Assembly: GCF_000970455.1 (NCBI RefSeq) | Contig: NZ_LAJG01000005.1 | Coordinates: 434,001 to 498,000, forward strand | Direction of reading: 5' to 3' | Origin: Devosia soli | GTDB lineage: Bacteria > Pseudomonadota > Alphaproteobacteria > Rhizobiales > Devosiaceae | Length of the DNA: 64,000 nt | Shown: in pieces, positions 26,063 to 33,580 of the stretch | Layout: every line of letters begins with the position of its first letter | How positions within the stretch are numbered: the first letter of the stretch is position 1 | Program-made: the position numbers and the translations under genes | Notes under the pieces: model-generated | What the model was told of the DNA's origin: nothing | What the model saw: only the letters and a program-made list of their open reading frames with translations | Databases searched by the model: none

Positions 26063-26680
26063 TCAGGCGGCGAAGGCCTTGGTGGCGGTTTCGGCGTTGC
26101 GGATGGCGCGGGTGGCAGCGTGCTTGGCAAGCTGAGAGGCGCCACCATGGAACTGGGAGAAAGTGATGCGGCCGGTGGTGCCGGTGATGGTGATACCGCG
26201 CCAGTTGGGACGGACGGAGCGGACTTCGGACCAATCGAGCGTGGTCTCACGGCCCATGGCCGTGCGGTGGGTCACCTGACGATTGTCCCAGCGGGTGTTG
26301 GTGAAGAGGCCCACCATGCCGATGCCAGCGGCGCCGGCGCCGAGGAGAAGGACGGCGATATAAGTAGCAATAAGCTGGGTCGTGTCGGCGGCGCTGCTCA
26401 TGAAGATGACGGCAAAGAGTAGAACGGCGGCGAGCGCGGCAGCACCGTAGCAGGCAAAATATTCAACCAGCGACGGGCGGAGCTCGGCCCAGCCGCCCTC
26501 GACCATGATGCCATCTTCCGGCTGTATGAGACGAAGCGCGAGAAAGGCAGCATAGCCAAAAGCCACAACGCCAGCTGCGCGGGAGAGCGGCAGATGGGCG
26601 GTCATCGGCAGGTATTTGAGGGCTATGAGCACGGTAATCACGAACAGTGGCAAAGCCACTTCCTGCCAACGCAAAGGCAC
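26063..26680 (-). CDS. Membrane protein of unknown function with C-terminal PH-like segment
   Basis: A 205-residue protein starting GTG 26680, six bases after a GGAGAA site. The frame is open far upstream without coding character. Hydrophobic segments lie at roughly residues 8-22, 30-48, 75-95 and 103-125. The C-terminal cytosolic part (LDWSEVRSVRPNWRGITITG) resembles the start of a bacterial PH domain. I do not recognise a named family. It stands alone between the molybdoenzyme and MFS genes. Confidence 0.65.
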   Translation of the reverse strand: MPLRWQEVALPLFVITVLIALKYLPMTAHLPLSRAAGVVAFGYAAFLALRLIQPEDGIMVEGGWAELRPSLVEYFACYGAAALAAVLLFAVIFMSSAADTTQLIATYIAVLLLGAGAAGIGMVGLFTNTRWDNRQVTHRTAMGRETTLDWSEVRSVRPNWRGITITGTTGRITFSQFHGGASQLAKHAATRAIRNAETATKAFAA

Positions 26681-26869
26681 GCTTGATTCTCCAGGGGTGC
26701 GAGGCCGGTGACGCAATTCCAGCGGGTTAACACTGACAGAGGTTACAGGGATAACGTGATTTGACCATTCACAAATCCGCAAGGAGCCGCTGCGTCGAGC
26801 AAGGCTCGACAGAGTGTTGCCAAAGCGCCACCTCGCCTTTCCCGACAGGCGCCTCGCAAAATGAATCAA

Positions 26870-26897
26870 GGGCATGCGGAAACGAATCCGCATGCCC
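26870..26897 (-). terminator. Intrinsic terminator of the MFS gene
   Basis: An 11-bp perfect stem GGGCATGCGGA / TCCGCATGCCC with a 6-base loop, about 45 bases after the stop of the minus-strand MFS gene. The following minus-strand sequence is T-rich (TTGATTCATTTTG). Confidence 0.6.
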
Positions 26898-26942
26898 CGC
26901 CAAGCCGTTCTATTGATTTGTTTTTTGACCGATCGCAGTTGT

Positions 26943-28517
26943 TTAGCGCGTAGCCATGGCCGGAGCACCGACCATGGAGGCCGTTGCGGCTTCTTCAGCG
27001 TCGATCTCTGCCTCAGGCTCCTGGCGAAGCGTATTTGCCAAGGGCCGTTCTTCAAGGAGCCAGGCCAGAGCGAAGGCAAGAATGGCAGCGCCGGCGGCGG
27101 TGTAGAATACCGGATGGAGGGCGCTGGCGAACGCTTCGAGGACACGGCTGCGGACTTCCGGCGGGAGTATCGCGACGGCGCTGGGGCTGAAGCTCGTACC
27201 GCTGCCTTCGGGCATCACATCGCCGAGACGGGCGGCAAGGCCACTCGAAAAGATGGCGCCGAAGACCGAAACACCAATCGAGCCGCCGATCTGGCGGAAG
27301 AGCGTGACGCCGGCTGTAGCGGCACCGACGATGTCGCGCGAGACGGCATTTTGCGTCGCGGTAACGCTGACGCTGTTGACCGGGCCGATGCCGGCGCCAA
27401 CGAGCAGCATGTAGGCAGCGATCTGAATCGAAGGCGTATCGAGCTGCATATTGGCGAGCGCCAGGAGACCGATGACAAGCACGAAGGTCGAGACAAGCGG
27501 CAGCATCTTGTAGCGGCCGGTGCGGGTCATGAAGAAGCCCGAGGCGGTCGAGGCGCCGATAAGGCCGATCATCATGGGGACAAGCTGCAGAGCTGAATCC
27601 GTGGGCGAAACACCCTTGGCGAGCTGCAGATACATGGGCAGGAAGGTTATCGAGCCGAACATGGCCATGCCGACGAGGAAGCCGACGGCACTGGTCACCG
27701 CAAAAGTGTTGTTGCGGAAAAGATCGAGCGGGAGGACAGGCTCGGCGGCGCGGCTTTCCACCCAGACGAAGGCGGCGAGAAAGGCGACGGCGCCTACGAT
27801 GAGGCCGATGATCTGCGGCGAGAACCAGCCCCAGGTGTTGCCGCCCAGAGAGGTGGCGAGCACGAAGGCAGTGAGGCCGCCTGAGAGCAGCACAAAGCCG
27901 GCATAGTCGATCGAGTGCTTGACCCGTTCGGCCCGCGGCTTAAGGGCCACGGCGATGACGGCGAGCGCCAGAATGCCCACCGGCAGGTTGATGAGGAAAA
28001 TCCACTGCCAGGAGAGGTGTTCAACGATGAAACCGCCAAGGAGCGGGCCGACGACGGTGGCTACACCGAAGACGGCGCCGAAGAGGCCCTGGACCTTGCC
28101 GCGCTGACGCGGGGGAATGATATCGGCGACGACGGTCATGGCGACCACCATGAGACCGCCACCGCCGAGACCCTGAATGGCGCGGGCGGCGATGAGGAAG
28201 GTCATGGAAGTGGCCATGGCCGAGAGCACGGCGCCGCCGAGGAAGATGACGATGGCGGCTTGCAGCACGATCTTGCGGCCGAAAAGGTCGCCGAGCTTGC
28301 CGTAAATGGGAGCAACGACGGTGGAGCTCAGAAGATATGCGATGACCACCCAGGTGAGGTGATCAAGGCCGCCGAGCTGGCCGACGATCGAGGGAAGAGC
28401 TGTTGAAACAATGGTTTGACCGAGAGAGGCCAAGAGAAGAGTGACAGCGACGGCACCGATGACCAGCTTGGTCGACGGGTCTTGCATCGCATCGTCCGGT
28501 TGAACGGGGTCCGACAT
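26943..28517 (-). CDS. MFS multidrug transporter, 14-TM EmrB/QacA family
   Basis: A 524-residue drug:proton antiporter. Motifs: LGQTIVSTALPSIVGQLGG (DHA2 motif D1-like), GKLGDLFGRK (motif A), RAIQGLGGGGLMVVAMTVV (motif B), and GPLLGGFIVEHLSWQWIFLINLPVG (motif C). About 14 transmembrane segments are expected. ATG 28517 has GAGGA upstream and matches the usual N-terminus; 28601 is an unsupported extension. It diverges from a MarR-type gene across a palindrome, the usual layout of a repressor-controlled efflux pump. Confidence 0.92.
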   Translation of the reverse strand: MSDPVQPDDAMQDPSTKLVIGAVAVTLLLASLGQTIVSTALPSIVGQLGGLDHLTWVVIAYLLSSTVVAPIYGKLGDLFGRKIVLQAAIVIFLGGAVLSAMATSMTFLIAARAIQGLGGGGLMVVAMTVVADIIPPRQRGKVQGLFGAVFGVATVVGPLLGGFIVEHLSWQWIFLINLPVGILALAVIAVALKPRAERVKHSIDYAGFVLLSGGLTAFVLATSLGGNTWGWFSPQIIGLIVGAVAFLAAFVWVESRAAEPVLPLDLFRNNTFAVTSAVGFLVGMAMFGSITFLPMYLQLAKGVSPTDSALQLVPMMIGLIGASTASGFFMTRTGRYKMLPLVSTFVLVIGLLALANMQLDTPSIQIAAYMLLVGAGIGPVNSVSVTATQNAVSRDIVGAATAGVTLFRQIGGSIGVSVFGAIFSSGLAARLGDVMPEGSGTSFSPSAVAILPPEVRSRVLEAFASALHPVFYTAAGAAILAFALAWLLEERPLANTLRQEPEAEIDAEEAATASMVGAPAMATR

Positions 28518-28615
28518 TGGGGCAATCCTCAAAACAAGTGGGGCCGGGATGAGCCGGCCCTTGCGAAATGAATTCCGACGGCATACATGTGCCTCACGCA
28601 ATTACATGTCAATAG

Positions 28616-28629
28616 CATGCAATTGCATG
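28616..28629. promoter_or_regulatory. Candidate MarR operator (14-bp palindrome)
   Basis: The perfect palindrome CATGCAATTGCATG lies 27 bases before the MarR start and about 100 bases from the divergent MFS start. Two ACATGT hexamers (28585 and 28604) lie to its left, 19 bases apart. Autoregulation and repression of the pump are inferred. Confidence 0.55.
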
Positions 28630-28655
28630 AAGCATGCGATTTTGTGGAAGCTGCC

Positions 28656-29264
28656 ATGCCCTTGAGCGCCAAGACAGAACTGAACGCCCTGCTGCTACGG
28701 GCCGGCATTGCCCATGACACCGCGGAGGCGGTTATGGATATCGACGCATTGATGCAGAAATGGCGGCGCCGCGCGATGAAACGCGAGCTAGGCAACCGGG
28801 CCTTGGCGGATTTGCGGATCGGGATTGATCTGGCGCAGCTCGATGTGCTGTTCGCGATCGACGGCCCCTCCTCAGAATTCGAGGGCGAAGCTTTGGGCGA
28901 AACGATGGTCGCGACCGTGGCCGACCGGCTCAATATCGATCCATCGCGGGCAAGCCGGCTGGTGGGCGATATGGTCGACGAGGGATTTGCGCGGCGGGCG
29001 GTGAGCCAGGCTGACGCGCGGCGAACAATCATCGAACTGACGCCGAAGGGCAAGGCCGTGGTCGATGCAGTACGGGCTTACAAATATCTGATCATGGGCG
29101 ACTTCCTCGCCAGCTGGGAAAAGGCGGAGGTTGACGCCTTCGTGCCGCTGCTCAAGCGGTTCGGTAGCTGGATGGACAGTATAGAGCCGGCGACGGAAAA
29201 GCATGCCGACGAAATCGCGGCTATTGCCGAGACGATCGGCAAGACCGAAGCGCAACTGGCCTGA
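28656..29264 (+). CDS. MarR-family transcriptional regulator
   Basis: A 202-residue protein with a winged helix-turn-helix (TVADRLNIDPSRASRLVGDMVDEGFARRAVSQADARRTIIELTPKG). An N-terminal helical region of about 60 residues is longer than in typical MarR proteins. ATG 28656 has GGAAG five bases upstream and leaves the 28616 palindrome in the leader. ATG 28587 or 28617 would put the palindrome inside the gene. It probably represses the divergent MFS pump. Confidence 0.88.
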   Translation: MPLSAKTELNALLLRAGIAHDTAEAVMDIDALMQKWRRRAMKRELGNRALADLRIGIDLAQLDVLFAIDGPSSEFEGEALGETMVATVADRLNIDPSRASRLVGDMVDEGFARRAVSQADARRTIIELTPKGKAVVDAVRAYKYLIMGDFLASWEKAEVDAFVPLLKRFGSWMDSIEPATEKHADEIAAIAETIGKTEAQLA

Positions 29265-29288
29265 ACTTTTTTGACCCAAAGAATAATT

Positions 29289-29306
29289 CCCCGCCCGAAG
29301 GCGGGG
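29289..29306 (-). terminator. Hairpin between convergent marR and DEAD-box genes
   Basis: Stem CCCCGCC / GGCGGGG with a tetraloop (UUCG on the minus strand), followed on the minus strand by AATTATTCTTT. It lies 24 bases after the helicase stop and probably ends both transcripts. Confidence 0.6.
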
Positions 29307-29330
29307 ATAGATTGGCGATGGGCTTGAGGA

Positions 29331-31235
29331 TCAGTCCTGAGCGCGGACCTTTTTGTGGTCTTTGACCTTGGGGCGCTTGGGAGCCGGCGCGTCGCCCTCA
29401 AGGGTTGGCTTGGACCATTTTGGCTTGCCCTTGTTCTTGTCGAAGGGTTTGGCTTCCTTGGGCTTTCGCGGCTTTGGGGCGCTTTCGGTTGCCGGGGCAA
29501 AGTCGTCGGGACGCAGGTTGGACGAGCCATAGCGCTGCTTGCGGTCGGCCTTTTCGGGGCGCGGCGCGGCGGGATCGTAGGCGACCGGGGGGCCGGGCGG
29601 GCCACGCTTGGACTGCGGGCGTTCCGAGCGTTCGCCGGGGCCATCTACCGCCGAGATATAAACGCCCTTTTCGCCGGTGCCGTTCTTGCCCACGCTCTTG
29701 ACGAAGCTATCGACTTTATCAGCTGCGACTTCGAAAATCGTTTCGGTATCGAAGATGCGGATCGAGCCGATGGCACCCTTGGTGACGCCGCCGGCCTTGC
29801 AAATCATCGGCAGGAGCCAGCGCGGCTCGGCGCGCTGCTTGCGACCGACAGTGACCTTGAACCAGCTGCCGCCGGCGAAGGATTCACGGGTGCGCGGCTC
29901 GCGCTTGTCGAAATCGGTAACGGGGATAGATGAGACGTCCTCGGGGATCGGACGGGCGGCCAGCTGCAGGCGGAGGTAGGCCGCAGCGAGGGCGTCCGGG
30001 GTCCATTTGGTTAGCAGTCCGTTAACGCTGACCTGCTCGTCTTCGGTGATCGGGTCACTGAGAAGGGAATTGGTGAGGATTGACTCGCGATAACGCGCAT
30101 CGATGGCCTCGGCGGTCGGCGGCGCTGTGAACTCGGCTTCGATTTTTGCGGTGCGCAGGATCGACTGGGCGACGCGCTTGCGATGGGCCGGCGAGATGAT
30201 GACGCAGGTACCCTGGCGCCCTGCCCGGCCGGTGCGGCCCGAACGGTGCAGCAGCGTTTCGGCGTTCATCGGCAGCTCGGCATGAATGACGAGATCGAGA
30301 TTGGGCAGGTCGATGCCGCGGGCAGCGACGTCAGTCGCGACGCAAATGCGGGCGCGGCCATCGCGCATGGCCTGGAGGGCATTGGTGCGCTCGGCCTGGG
30401 TCAATTCGCCCGAGAGGGTGACGACGTCGAAGCCGCGATTGTGGAGGCGGGCCGAAAGGTGCTTCACCGCCTCGCGGGTCGAGGCGAAGACGATGGTGTT
30501 GGTGCTTTCGTACCAAAGGAGCGTGTTGATGACGGCGTTTTCGCGCTCGTCGGCGGGCACGACCATGAGCTTGTAGTCGATATCGGCATGCTGCTCGCCG
30601 GACGAGGTGGCGGTGATGCGCAGCGCATTGCGCTGGAAGGTTTCGGCAAGCTTGGCGATAGGCTTGGCGACCGTGGCCGAGAACAGCAGCGTGCGGCGTT
30701 CTTCGGGAGCGGCGGCGAGGATGAATTCGAGGTCTTCGCGGAAGCCAAGATCGAGCATCTCGTCGGCTTCGTCGAGGACCACGGCGCGGAGCGAGGACAT
30801 ATCGAGGGCGCCGCGGGTGATGTGGTCGCGGAGGCGGCCTGGCGTGCCGACGACGATATGGGCGCCATGCTGCAGCGCGCGGCGCTCGGTGCGTGCATCC
30901 ATGCCGCCGACGCAGGAGACGATGCGGGCGCCCATCTGGGCATAGAGCCATTCGAGTTCGCGCTGCACCTGCAGGGCCAGTTCGCGCGTCGGCGCAATGA
31001 CGAGGCCAAGGGGCAGTTCGGCGCGCGGCAGGGTTTCGGCGCCATCGAGAAGAGTCGGCGCGATCGCCATGCCGAAGGCGACGGTCTTGCCCGAGCCGGT
31101 CTGGGCGGAGACCAAGAGATCGCGGCCTTCGGCTTCGTCTTCGATGACTGCGGACTGGACGGGGGTGAGGTTCTCATAGCCCTTGGCCGCAAGGGTCGCG
31201 GCGATCGGGGCAAAAATCGTTTCGGGAAGGGACAT
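29331..31235 (-). CDS. DEAD-box RNA helicase with DbpA-type RNA-binding domain
   Basis: A 634-residue ATP-dependent RNA helicase. Motifs in order: Q motif (YENLTPVQSAVI), AQTGSGKT, PTRELA, VGTPGRL, DEAD (VLDEADEMLDLGF), SAT, RICVATDVAARGID and HRSGRTGRAGR. A C-terminal domain (SWFKVTVGRKQRAEPRWLLP and IRIFDTETIFEVA) matches the DbpA/CsdA RRM-like fold. A basic, Pro/Lys-rich tail follows. Expected role: ribosome assembly or cold-adapted RNA remodelling. ATG 31235 starts the conserved sequence; its ribosome site is weak. Confidence 0.92.
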   Translation of the reverse strand: MSLPETIFAPIAATLAAKGYENLTPVQSAVIEDEAEGRDLLVSAQTGSGKTVAFGMAIAPTLLDGAETLPRAELPLGLVIAPTRELALQVQRELEWLYAQMGARIVSCVGGMDARTERRALQHGAHIVVGTPGRLRDHITRGALDMSSLRAVVLDEADEMLDLGFREDLEFILAAAPEERRTLLFSATVAKPIAKLAETFQRNALRITATSSGEQHADIDYKLMVVPADERENAVINTLLWYESTNTIVFASTREAVKHLSARLHNRGFDVVTLSGELTQAERTNALQAMRDGRARICVATDVAARGIDLPNLDLVIHAELPMNAETLLHRSGRTGRAGRQGTCVIISPAHRKRVAQSILRTAKIEAEFTAPPTAEAIDARYRESILTNSLLSDPITEDEQVSVNGLLTKWTPDALAAAYLRLQLAARPIPEDVSSIPVTDFDKREPRTRESFAGGSWFKVTVGRKQRAEPRWLLPMICKAGGVTKGAIGSIRIFDTETIFEVAADKVDSFVKSVGKNGTGEKGVYISAVDGPGERSERPQSKRGPPGPPVAYDPAAPRPEKADRKQRYGSSNLRPDDFAPATESAPKPRKPKEAKPFDKNKGKPKWSKPTLEGDAPAPKRPKVKDHKKVRAQD

Positions 31236-31375
31236 CTTTGGCTTTCGCAAAATCAGCCAAAGAGCGGTCGTTCCCCACTAAGTCGGAACATTCCCGTTCG
31301 TGACGGCTGGCAATTTCTGGGTTCCCGCTTTCGCGGGGGGCGGTCCGTGAGGTGGTGGAGCAAAACACGGAATGC

Positions 31376-31399
31376 AAAAGGCCGCCTCGCGAGGCGGCC
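31376..31399 (-). terminator. Intrinsic terminator of the ndk-tautomerase operon
   Basis: The perfect palindrome GGCCGCCTCGCGAGGCGGCC (31380-31399) is followed on the minus strand by TTTTGC. It lies about 90 bases after the tautomerase stop. The remaining spacer to the helicase start (31236-31375) shows only a weak GC hairpin. Confidence 0.7.
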
Positions 31400-31487
31400 T
31401 CGATAATGGTTCTCTAGCGGCATGAGGCGCGCGGCGCAAGGCCGGCGGCTGCATGAGGGGCACGGGCGCCCCGCATGGCTTTGGCCT

Positions 31488-31694
31488 TCAAGCCTTTGGC
31501 TGCTTGCGCAGCTCCGAGACTGGCTTGCCCTTGAAACCCCAGTTGTCGAGCGGCACTTCGTCGATGACGACAAAGGTACTCTCGGGGTTCTTGTTGAGCA
31601 CGCGGACCATGATCTCGGTAATGCCCGCAATCACCTCGGCCTTTTGCTCGGCTGTGACACCGTCATCGAGAATGCGGACATTGACGTAGGGCAC
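31488..31694 (-). CDS. 4-oxalocrotonate tautomerase family protein
   Basis: A 68-residue small tautomerase. After removal of the initiator Met, Pro1 (MPYVNVRI) is the catalytic base; Arg residues at positions 7-8 and about 31 also fit the family. The DDGVTAEQKAEVIAGITEIM and TFVVIDEVPLDNWG segments are conserved. Such proteins keto-enol tautomerise unsaturated keto acids; the physiological substrate here is unknown. The start is GTG, two bases after the ndk stop. Confidence 0.87.
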   Translation of the reverse strand: MPYVNVRILDDGVTAEQKAEVIAGITEIMVRVLNKNPESTFVVIDEVPLDNWGFKGKPVSELRKQPKA

Positions 31695-31696
31695 TT

Positions 31697-32119
31697 TTAA
31701 CCGACCAATTCTTCGTCGGTGAAGAAGTACTTGATTTCCTGGGCAGCGGTTTCCGGGGCGTCGGAGCCGTGGACCGAGTTTTCGCCGACGGAGAGGGCGA
31801 ATTCCTTGCGGATGGTGCCTTCAGCAGCGTTGGCTGGGTTGGTTGCGCCCATGATTTCGCGGTTCTTGAGGATCGCGCCTTCGCCTTCGAGGACCTGGAC
31901 GACGACCGGGGAAGCGATCATCTGCTCGACGAGTTCGCCGAAGAAGGGGCGTTCCTTGTGAACCGCGTAGAAGCCTTCGGCCTGGGCGCGGGTCATGTGG
32001 ATCTTCTTGAGGGCGATCGGGCGAAGACCGGCTTCTTCGAACTTGGTCAGGATCTTGCCGATGAGGTTACGACGGACGGCATCGGGCTTGATGATGGAGA
32101 AGGTGCGTTCAATCGCCAT
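31697..32119 (-). CDS. ndk: Nucleoside diphosphate kinase
   Basis: A 140-residue enzyme that moves the gamma-phosphate from ATP to NDPs through phospho-His117 (NSVHGSD). The N-terminus [15 protein letters not shown] and the segment [11 protein letters not shown] are typical. ATG 32119 gives the normal family length; the upstream open frame is not coding. It forms a two-gene operon with the tautomerase. Confidence 0.97.
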   Translation of the reverse strand: MAIERTFSIIKPDAVRRNLIGKILTKFEEAGLRPIALKKIHMTRAQAEGFYAVHKERPFFGELVEQMIASPVVVQVLEGEGAILKNREIMGATNPANAAEGTIRKEFALSVGENSVHGSDAPETAAQEIKYFFTDEELVG

Positions 32120-32279
32120 GGCGGAAAAGATCCTGCTTGTGCTTGGAAAGGTGGCGCCTTTTAGCGGGAGAGTTTGACGGAGGCAAGACGGGGATGGCGA
32201 CCGAAACGGCCGTCCCCCTGCTGACATGTTCAGACGCTAGGCTGTGGAAGCTTAGCCCTAACAAAACTGGAGACTTGCC

Positions 32280-32684
32280 ATGACCACGACGATCACGCGC
32301 ATCAATCCCGCCAGCCTGCCGGACGCTTCACGAGCCGGCTATTCGCAGATTTCGGTGGTCGAACCGGGGCGGCTGGCTTTTGTTTCGGGCCAGGTGGCAT
32401 GGCGCGCGGATGGCGGGGCGGCGCCGGGCTCGCTGGCCGAGCAGGTCGAGATCGTCGCGCAAAACCTGACAGCGGCGCTGGCGGAACTCAAGGCGACGCC
32501 GCACGATATTGCGCAGATGCGGATCTATGTCGTGGGGCTCAATGACGAGAGCATGGGCATCGGCATGGCGGCGATCGGGAAGTTTCTGCAGGGGGCGCAA
32601 CCGAGCCTGACGGGGATCGGGGTCAGTGCGCTCGCCGCACCTGGGCTGCTGATTGAGGTCGAGATGGTTGTCCGGGTGGATTGA
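32280..32684 (+). CDS. RidA/YjgF-family protein
   Basis: A 134-residue RidA-like protein. Family segments: FVSGQVAWRADGG, LAEQVEIVAQNLTAALAE, QMRIYVVGL and ALAAPGLLIEVEMVVRV. The last contains VEMVVRVD in place of the IEAVA consensus, and the arginine of the archetypal RidA active site is not obvious. It may therefore belong to a non-deaminating Rid subgroup. Expected cytosolic role: handling reactive enamine/imine intermediates. TGGAGA precedes the start. Confidence 0.88.
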   Translation: MTTTITRINPASLPDASRAGYSQISVVEPGRLAFVSGQVAWRADGGAAPGSLAEQVEIVAQNLTAALAELKATPHDIAQMRIYVVGLNDESMGIGMAAIGKFLQGAQPSLTGIGVSALAAPGLLIEVEMVVRVD

Positions 32685-32783
32685 GGCAGCTTTTTGGGCC
32701 TAAGGTGTCACTCAATCCGGCTCCATCAACATAGCCCTTTAAACAGACAGAATGACGTCGAAGCGTTCGAACGCTGACGGATC

Positions 32784-32815
32784 GTCACCACCCGGCTTGT
32801 CCGGGTGGTCATACC
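32784..32815. repeat. Extragenic palindrome, GGTGAC-type REP
   Basis: GTCACCACCCGG-CTTGT-CCGGGTGGTCATACC. It lies between the convergent RidA and secreted-protein genes and is followed by a second unit at 32834. Confidence 0.65.
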
Positions 32816-32833
32816 GTAGTGAGATGGATTACC

Positions 32834-32872
32834 CCATCCTCGGATCAAGTCCGAGGATGGCCGGGCAATGAC
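32834..32872. repeat. Extragenic palindrome, second adjacent REP unit
   Basis: CCATCCTCGG-ATCAAGT-CCGAGGATGG followed by CCGGGCAATGAC. The two units fill most of the 228-bp gap 32685-32912. Confidence 0.65.
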
Positions 32873-32912
32873 GGCGATTGCCTGGTTCTTCGCACAGCCT
32901 AGATAAAACACG

Positions 32913-33332
32913 TTAGTCGTGATCGACATCCGTCGAGCCGGTGGCGATCACTTCGCCGTCCGGGCCGGTGAGCGTCACGTCGATCTTGGAAATGATGTGC
33001 TCGGCCTCGATGGTCTGTTCGACCTCGATCTCCTGCACCTGCATGGTGCAGACTTCGGCTGTGGAAATGGTTGGGAAGGTGACGGCGAGGGTGCCGTTGT
33101 TGAGTTCGCCGACTTCGGCGGGGCTCACCTGTTCGCAGGCACTACCCTGATATTCAAAATCGATGGTGATTTGGTTGGGATTGATGCGCTTTGCATCGAG
33201 GTCGTCGAGCTGGACGGCCTGAGTGGTGGCGGCAGGCGCTGCGGCGGCGTCCTTGGGCGCATCCTGGGCCAAGGCAGGCGCGGAAATGCCGATGGCGGCA
33301 ACGAGGGCGAGGGTGATACGGGCGTCTAGCAT
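32913..33332 (-). CDS. Small secreted protein of unknown function
   Basis: A 139-residue protein with a clear Sec signal peptide (cleavage near APALAQD), then an Ala/Pro-rich stretch. The beta-rich body has two cysteines (SACEQVS, AEVCTMQV) that could pair in the periplasm. The end is acidic (STDVDHD). ATG 33332 has AGGA upstream. I do not recognise a family. Confidence 0.75.
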   Translation of the reverse strand: MLDARITLALVAAIGISAPALAQDAPKDAAAAPAATTQAVQLDDLDAKRINPNQITIDFEYQGSACEQVSPAEVGELNNGTLAVTFPTISTAEVCTMQVQEIEVEQTIEAEHIISKIDVTLTGPDGEVIATGSTDVDHD

Positions 33333-33580
33333 GGGGCGTCCTTTCAGGCTCGGGATGCGGCAGGAATGCGCGTCCAAACCCAAAGGATGCATCAAATCGG
33401 GCGACAGAAGGACGCAACCGGGGCTGTTTGCTGGCAGCTTGGGGCCCAGCCAGGCTGGTTTGCGGTTGCCATGACCGATCCTTAACTTTATCGAACAGCC
33501 AACACTTCGCCGCGGGTCCCCTGCTCTTTCAGGGACAATTCGACCCGCGTGCCACACTGCTCGAAACGATATTTTCCGCC

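Noticed and set aside
26681-27145. N-terminal extension of the membrane protein ending at 26063
   Set aside because: Basic low-complexity sequence overlapping the MFS gene and its terminator. GTG 26680 has a proper ribosome site.
30183-31406. A 407-residue plus-strand frame opposite the DEAD-box helicase gene
   Set aside because: Shadow frame with biased composition; the helicase motifs on the other strand are intact.
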